Source: Orobanche coerulescens
Taxonomy: Eukaryota > Streptophyta > Magnoliopsida > Lamiales > Orobanchaceae
NCBI GenBank assembly: GCA_033398695.1
Contig: CM065806.1
Span: 45,781,001 to 45,845,000 of the forward strand
Length of the DNA: 64,000 nucleotides
Reading direction: 5' to 3'
Shown here: positions 58,991 through 64,000 of the stretch, piece after piece
How the letters are laid out: each line of letters starts with the position of its first letter
Numbering within the stretch: position 1 is the first letter of the stretch
Translations under genes and position numbers: made by a program
Notes under the pieces: model-generated
Databases searched by the model: none
Told to the model about the DNA's origin: nothing
Seen by the model: the letters and a program-made list of their open reading frames with translations, nothing else

Positions 58991-59540
58991 GCGTGAATCC
59001 GGGACTTGCCGGCCCCCGAACCGGATGCTCCCGTCTGATAAATATGAGCTCCACCTTTATTCGCTTCCGTCGTCTTAAACGACGCTGACAGAGCAGTCTA
59101 ATTCTAAATCGCTGATTGCTTCGGGGCCTGAGATGCCACCGGAGTCGGCTTGGAGTCCCTTCGGCAAAAACGGGCCTTATGCCCAACAATCCCACAATTA
59201 TGGCACGTGATAGACGGTTTCAGACACTTAGTGCTGTAATGACCCGGTGCTCCACAGTTGAAACAGGTGATGGCTGGTCTGGCCGCTCGGGACTGAGATC
59301 CCTCAGGTTTTGGTGCCGTAGGAGGTCGCTCAGAAACGATAGGACTCGCATGAGGCTTCTTGAAGGTTGACTGACCGCCTTCGGACTGATTACGCTTCGT
59401 TGATTTCTTGCTGACAGATGAAGGTTGTTGCTCAGCAATTTCCTTAGTAGAAGGCTCATACGGGAGAGTTCTCTCGATTAATTCGGACAGAGTGGCGCAA
59501 TGATGATTAAGCAATTGCATATGGGTCATCATGAAAAGTG
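58991..59540 (-). pseudogene. Element D gag, nucleocapsid part
   Basis: MQLLNHHCATLSELIERTL marks the end of the capsid. Then follow a basic linker and two zinc knuckles, CFNCGAPGHYSTKC and CHNCGIVGHKARFC, as in element A. The capsid upstream is missing. Confidence 0.83.
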
Positions 59541-59701
59541 AGTGGATCAACCTGAACATCTTCCGATCGAGCTGAGTCCTGGGTACGATTTCCCAACAGT
59601 GAGTGATTATTTCCCAGGTTTCGGCCCGCACCGCGGCCTCTCCCCGTGCGTCCCCTGACAGCTCTCTCCATACTGAAGTAGGGAGGTCGCATGATAATCA
59701 T
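59541..59701 (-). pseudogene. Element D gag, N-terminal stub
   Basis: The start at 59701 and RGRTGRGRGAGR match the N-terminus of A gag. After SEDVQVDPLTF the sequence jumps to the capsid end at about 59535, so most of the capsid (several hundred bp relative to element A) is deleted. Confidence 0.75.
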
Positions 59702-60070
59702 AGATATCGTATGAGTACCGCATTATAATTTACGTCATGAAATGATGAAAATGAGCGTACGTGCTCTAACACAGTGATTACATGAATGATTAACTGAGGT
59801 GACATGATTATCTGATGATATTCTTGAAATGATTATCTTGAACAAGTTAACAAGATTAATGATATGATATTCAAGATCAACAACTGAGTAATGAAATGAA
59901 CTGAGTGATTAATGAGTTAACATGATCAACATGATCAAAATGAAAATGATGTTTGAGGATTGTTAACTGATGAATTATGAATGAATGATTATTGCCAGAA
60001 ATTATACCATGGCGTTAGAAGTCTTACAGTTCTTTCGGTCTGATGGGCTCAGCATTTGCACAGGTCACAA
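59702..60070 (-). other. Element D leader remnant
   Basis: AT-rich leader with many ATGA/TGAT repeats and no ORF. It ends in GCATTTGCACAGGTCAC, which resembles the leader of A near 21010, then joins LTR sequence directly. The PBS is lost. Confidence 0.6.
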
Positions 60071-61282
60071 TTATGAATTTAAGCTGAAGAGGAGCATCAT
60101 AGTACGCCCGTAATGTTCTGTGCAAGTGTACAAGACGAGTGCCCGGACACACCAGTCCTTGTACCTAATTAGTCTCACGGAGGTAACGTTACCGTGTGCA
60201 CAGTCCAATGTATCGGTGAACCCAATACATGACTATCGTGTGCTCGACTAAAAGTTCCACACATCCGCACCCGGCCACGCAATATGAACCCAGAAGGTCA
60301 TATGAACGAGAATTACCATAATGAATATCAATGAATGATAATCCGACAAAGTCAAGAATGACTCAACACGTCGATACGACTAAACCAAGTTCATTGGGGC
60401 ATTATATCAAACACGTTGTAACCAAACTTTGATTATTTACAACCAAACCTTAACTATACCAATATCAAATCCCCAAGAAGTGTTTCAAACCGACAAAACA
60501 TCTTCGATACAATCAAAACTCCAATATGAATATCCAAATTCATGATTTCAACAACAACTAATCGAAAACCCCCAAATCCAACTCAATATTCAAAGTGTTC
60601 TTGAATAACCTTTCAATAATCCAATGAATATTCATACACACTCGTAATCATACGTACATCTCTTCATACAACATGATTATAACGTCCAAAACATCATATC
60701 TCAACACAAAATCGAAATCCAAGATGTTGAAGAATATTACCTTAGAGGATCCAAAGACTTTGATCCGATGAACACGCGTTAGATCGACTATCCAGGCTTC
60801 ACAACCGAATGAAGATGATGAAAACCGAGTACTCAAGTGATTGATGAAGAAAAATCTCTTCCTCAAACTCTCTCTCTCTCGGACAAGGTGAAGAAAATGA
60901 GAGAAATGACCTCAAAAACCCGTCCAGGTCCTTATAAAATGCCGAACGTTACGGCCGTAACTTGGCCAACTTACGGCCGTAACATCCCAGGTCAACAGCC
61001 TTACGGCCGTAACCAGCCATCTCGTACGGCCGTAACTCGGCTTCGTCCAGAATCTGCCGACAGCCATACGGCCGTACCCGCACCTGTCTTACGGGCGTAA
61101 CTCGCCCTCGTCCAAACACCTGCCGACAGCCATACGGCCTTACCCGCACATCTTACGGGCGTAACTCGACCGATACGGCCATAACCGGCCAAACTTACGG
61201 GCGTATGAAGCCTTCGTCGAAACTGCATGGGCACCCTGCTCGACACGTACGGCCGTAACCGGCCAAGCCTTACGGCCATACC
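60071..61282 (-). repeat. 5' LTR remnant of element D
   Basis: It matches 53331 onward of the 3' LTR, so the first 460 bp or so on the PBS side are gone. A further 325 bp or so (equivalent of about 53626-53950) is deleted at ACTCA near 60360. The remnant stops in the palindrome cluster where element E begins at 61283; the rest should lie beyond E. Confidence 0.8.
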
Positions 61283-62569
61283 TGATACGAATTTCTCCGG
61301 AGAAGTGGATACGTATCGTTCGGAGTGTGCGTAAGTGTATCGTAGCGGAAGTCTTTTTACGATTAGGGTGTTTTTGGATGTATTTTGTGGGAGTAATATC
61401 GAATATGACGATGAAAATTCGAACAAATGAAAAATGGAAGTAATATCGAAAAAGTGATAATATCGATCAAGAAGACTTGAACGAACAAGAACAAAGGTTT
61501 ATCGAATTAGACCTATAATTCGATAAGGTGATATCTTCTCAAGACCTATTGAGAATCAATCGGATTAATACTCGAAAACGCGTCGAATAAAAATCAAGTT
61601 TCGGTGAAAAGCATTCACCAAGAATAGAAAACACAATGTGTATTCTTTACTTCAACATTCATAATACAATATACAATGGATGTTACAATGCTTACACAAG
61701 CCTATATATAGGAGACTTCAAGTCTTCCTATAATAAAAGAAAATAATTCAAAGATTTATAAAATCTTTGAATAATCAAAATAAGATATAAAAGGAACAAC
61801 AATCCTAATTTTAGGGGAAACACAATCCCTAAAATGAGTAGAAAACAAGGCAAAGACAAACACACAAAAGAAAATACAAAAAAAAAGTGAAATCTGCCGG
61901 CAGGACTCGGCCGTGTCGCTTGACACGGCCGCGGCGCCTGACACGGCCGCGGCGCCTGACACGGCCGCGGCGCGACAAGGACACTCGGCACGGGCGCGGC
62001 GCTGACAAGGACGTCGGCAGTGACTCGACCGTGTCTGCTTGACACGGTCGCGGCGCGACAGGGACGTCCGACAGGGACTCGTCCGACAGTGACCCGGCAC
62101 GGGCGCGGCGCTGACAAGGACGTTCGGCGTGGGCCCGATCGTGTCCTGGAACACGGTCGGGTCGTCTGGGCAGTCGGTTTTGGCTTATCCGGAAGAGTTC
62201 GACTCGACCGTGCTGCATAACACGGCCGAGTCCTCGTGGGCGTGACTTTTGCATTTCTCGACGAGTGCACGGCCGCGGTTCGGACGACACACGGGTCCGG
62301 CCGATGCTTGGCCGCCTGGCAGTGGTGATTTTTCCGGCAGTGGTGAATTTTCCGGCAGGTTGATATTTTCCGGCATATTGAACATTTTTCCGGCAGTTGG
62401 ATGTCGACCTTCCAAGACAAAGACGACACGGGCCGCTGAGACCGATACTCCACGTCTTATGTCCGTTTTCTCGCCTAAATACATAGTAGTCCGTGCATGG
62501 CGTGTAGTAAGGTCATTTATATCGATCCTTACTTCGTCTTCTTTGTTCATATCAAATAATTCCGTATCA
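61283..62569 (-). repeat. 3' LTR of element E
   Basis: It is 1287 bp, bounded by TGATACG and CGTATCA. TATATATA at 61703-61710 may be the TATA box on the minus strand. Upstream of it in U3 lies a G/C-rich block (61900-62290) with tandem repeats. Two other long frames across this block (61728-62453 and 61829-62290) reflect its low stop density and are not genes. Confidence 0.82.
61921..61974 (-). repeat. 18-bp G/C-rich tandem repeat in the LTR of element E
   Basis: TGACACGGCCGCGGCGCC is repeated three times head to tail, with further CACGG and GGCGCG pieces up to about 62110. CGGCCG within it is a palindrome. It takes the U3 place that inverted half-sites occupy in the other LTRs. Confidence 0.75.
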
Positions 62570-63900
62570 TCCCCTCCCCCTTTAAAGGGAATTGTCCTCA
62601 ATTCCGAAATCCCTTCGTCATCAAGATAATTCACTAAAGCTTCTACGTATTTGATCTCGAAAATGTCCGCAGTGCGTACATGGCCCAAAATATTGAGACG
62701 ATAGGTAGTGGGGGCCCCTAGAGAATCACTAACAAAATAACTATCATTATTAATAAAATAATAATAATTACTCCGCCCGGTAATACCGATATCATGACAT
62801 GAGTGGACATCTGAAATGGGACGCACGGTTAATTTCACATTGGGTTCATCCTCCAGAATTGGAAACACTGATAATTCCACATCGGGTTCAACATCAAGAA
62901 TGGGAAACACATGATTTATTATGGATTCCTCTTCATCAACTGGTTCCTCATCAAATGCTGGTGGTCCGTCATAATCTGACCAACTCTCCGTTTCAATATT
63001 GTTGGGCTCCTCCAATAATAGCCCATCACAAAATAATTTACTAACCTCAATTTGGTAATCATCCAAGACAATAAGTCCATTACGAGAAACTGAGTCGATA
63101 TGAAATTTAGGCCCAAAATTATCGTTTTCTTCTAACCGATCAATTTTAGTACCAAGCTCAATTTTGTCTTCCACAACTTTAAAAGGCCCGACTTGTGTCA
63201 AATGTTCATCTGACCATAATTCATTCGGCTCATCAATTCCGTTTTGGGCAACTTGGCCAACACAACCAATTGGCCCATGCTTAAAATAGCAAGATCCAAG
63301 TTCATCAACACGGCTCAACTCATCTTCTTCGTTGTATTGTGTCGTTGAAACCTTTGCCTCATCTACTTCATTAAAAATGGTAGTAGGGGCATCGTCTTCA
63401 TAGGAAAAAGGTTCGGCTGGAAATTCGTCATTGTGCCGCTCAGTGATATGGAAAAACCTTAGACCGAAAGTTGGTGGCGGGGCGTCGAAGGATTGGTGGT
63501 GGGGAAACAACGACTGGTGGTAAGATGTGGATTTGAACCTTCGCTTGAAATATTTTCTGAATTTTTGCCAATCTGTAATTTTGGGCTTACGTTGTTGTGA
63601 ACGAGACTGTTTTAATTTTTGCCACCAGAAGGCGGCGCTACCGCGGAGGCGCTTTGTCACCAACGAAACGCGGCGGTTGATCGGGGCAGCCTTGAAGTCC
63701 GTGTGCTCCTCACAAGCATGGAGCCAATCTATGCACGCATCTGGATTACTAGATCCGTGAAACTCCGGTATGCTGCATAATTTAGCAAAGAAATCAATAT
63801 CGTTGGCGTCGTCTTTGCGTCTTGCTTGCATACGTTGCTCCGGTAAGTCGTTTAGTGCGTCTCCGAGTTTGATCAAGAAATCGAGATCGGAAAAATCCAT
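62185..63900 (-). CDS. Element E ORF: gag-like domain fused to an acidic region of unknown function
   Basis: I prefer the ATG at 63900 (MDFSDLDFLIKLG) over the one at 63927. Roughly residues 35-125 form a retrotransposon gag domain (FHGSSNPDACIDWL, RLRGSAAFWWQKL, WQKFRKYFKRRF). The next 300 or so residues are acidic and unlike any domain I recognise. They include a repeat of about 14 residues of the form VFPILxxEPxVxLxV, twice and a third time degenerate (about 62920-62820). Near the end ISELRTIPFKGGG is encoded by the sequence around the PPT. The frame then runs about 128 codons into the LTR, ending in low-complexity sequence. It is open throughout, which is unusual in this window. Whether the LTR-encoded tail is made is unknown. 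Confidence 0.65.
   Translation of the reverse strand: MDFSDLDFLIKLGDALNDLPEQRMQARRKDDANDIDFFAKLCSIPEFHGSSNPDACIDWLHACEEHTDFKAAPINRRVSLVTKRLRGSAAFWWQKLKQSRSQQRKPKITDWQKFRKYFKRRFKSTSYHQSLFPHHQSFDAPPPTFGLRFFHITERHNDEFPAEPFSYEDDAPTTIFNEVDEAKVSTTQYNEEDELSRVDELGSCYFKHGPIGCVGQVAQNGIDEPNELWSDEHLTQVGPFKVVEDKIELGTKIDRLEENDNFGPKFHIDSVSRNGLIVLDDYQIEVSKLFCDGLLLEEPNNIETESWSDYDGPPAFDEEPVDEEESIINHVFPILDVEPDVELSVFPILEDEPNVKLTVRPISDVHSCHDIGITGRSNYYYFINNDSYFVSDSLGAPTTYRLNILGHVRTADIFEIKYVEALVNYLDDEGISELRTIPFKGGGDDTELFDMNKEDEVRIDINDLTTRHARTTMYLGEKTDIRRGVSVSAARVVFVLEGRHPTAGKMFNMPENINLPENSPLPEKSPLPGGQASAGPVCRPNRGRALVEKCKSHAHEDSAVLCSTVESNSSG
62570..62590 (-). other. Polypurine tract of element E
   Basis: AAAGGGGGAGGGGA on the minus strand directly precedes the LTR start TGATACGG. 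It is also read in the ORF. Confidence 0.8.
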
Positions 63901-63965
63901 AACAAGAATCAAGAGATAGTTCTTCACAAGAAATCTATGAATAAATCGCCCAAGGAGATGACCTT

Positions 63966-63979
63966 GGGCTCCGATACAA
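63966..63979 (-). other. Primer-binding site of element E
   Basis: TTGTATCGGAGCCC on the minus strand lies 4 bp after the LTR end. It resembles the initiator tRNA-Met complement with two changes. Confidence 0.65.
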
Positions 63980-63983
63980 CTTA

Positions 63984-64000
63984 TGATACGAATTTCTCCG
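63984..64000 (-). repeat. 5' LTR of element E (first 17 bp)
   Basis: TGATACGAATTTCTCCG repeats the start of the left LTR at 61283. The rest is beyond the window. Confidence 0.8.

Larger units (their letters stand above)
52873..61282 (-). mobile_element. Element D: second Tekay-like Ty3/gypsy chromovirus, internally deleted
   Basis: On the minus strand the order is 5' LTR remnant (right), gag, PR, RT, RNase H, integrase with chromodomain-like tail, PPT, 3' LTR (left). Its proteins align along their length with those of element A, but LTRs and details differ, so it is a separate family. Defects include capsid deletion, a protease active-site change, a tandem repeat between PR and RT, several stops, and loss of PBS and part of the 5' LTR. 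Confidence 0.86.
61283..64000 (-). mobile_element. Element E: small LTR element with one gag-plus-acidic ORF
   Basis: The left LTR is 61283-62569, the internal region 62570-63983, and the right LTR begins at 63984 with the same TGATACGAATTTCTCCG and runs off the window. The only ORF encodes a gag-like N-terminus and a long acidic region; no protease, RT or integrase is present. It therefore depends on a helper. It interrupts the 5' LTR of element D. Confidence 0.83.

Noticed and set aside
61728..62453. 241-residue ORF and overlapping 153-residue ORF in the LTR of element E
   Set aside because: Both run through tandem G/C-rich repeats where stops are rare in several frames. Neither has a start context or domain.
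1..64000. A host protein-coding gene, centromeric satellite or rRNA unit hidden among the repeats
   Set aside because: Every ORF with a recognisable domain belongs to a transposable element. No long satellite array or rRNA sequence was seen, and short unassigned stretches (33842-34113, 45830-46388) show no gene features.

Overview
This window looks like repeat-rich plant nuclear DNA, most probably from a flowering plant and perhaps a eudicot. The evidence is Ty3/gypsy chromovirus elements with initiator-tRNA-Met primer sites, Ty1/copia and Tat-type gypsy elements, and a BED-finger hAT transposon, with no bacterial-type operon or host gene. Apart from short stretches I could not assign, everything I can support is transposable element. 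The interest lies in how the elements are nested, broken and regulated.

Left nest (1-32030). A Tekay/Del-like chromovirus (element A, minus strand) fills this half. Its 3' LTR runs off the left edge (1-2014). Its chromodomain, integrase and RNase H/RT remnant lie at 2049-4690. The rest of RT, protease and gag lie at 16633-20700, and its 5' LTR at 21111-32030. Three elements have landed in it. LARD1 (4691-16632, plus strand, TSD GCATA) is a non-coding LTR element that itself carries a 3'-deleted Ty1/copia (copia H, 9083-14669). A deleted hAT (18134-20105, TSD GCCCTGGA) sits in gag. LARD2 (23622-31671, minus strand, TSD GACAC) sits in the 5' LTR. Element A is itself next to an older, decayed copia gag (copia G, 32031-33841).

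Middle (34114-45824). A third non-coding family, LARD3, forms a tandem array LTR-internal-LTR-internal-LTR, truncated at both outer LTRs.

Right nest (46403-64000). Five LTR elements are each interrupted by the next: a copia 3' LTR (copia I), a gypsy LTR fragment (F), a Tat-type gypsy (J), a second Tekay-like element (D), and a gypsy with a single gag-plus-acidic-domain ORF (E) that runs off the right edge.

How the parts relate. A, D and the LARDs share LTR termini, PBS type and the sequence before the polypurine tract, so the LARDs, which code for nothing, were probably moved by Tekay proteins. LARD1-3 carry a second LTR-start-like junction about 0.7 kb upstream of the usual one. LARD1 integrated with the long form of the LTR and LARD2 with the short form. 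In most LTR families here, including both Ty1 and Ty3 types, a cluster of short inverted half-sites (often TAGCG-NN-CGCTA) lies upstream of the LTR TATA box. Copia H has three tRNA-like segments in its leader. Most in-frame stops in the pol genes fit C-to-T deamination of methylated DNA.
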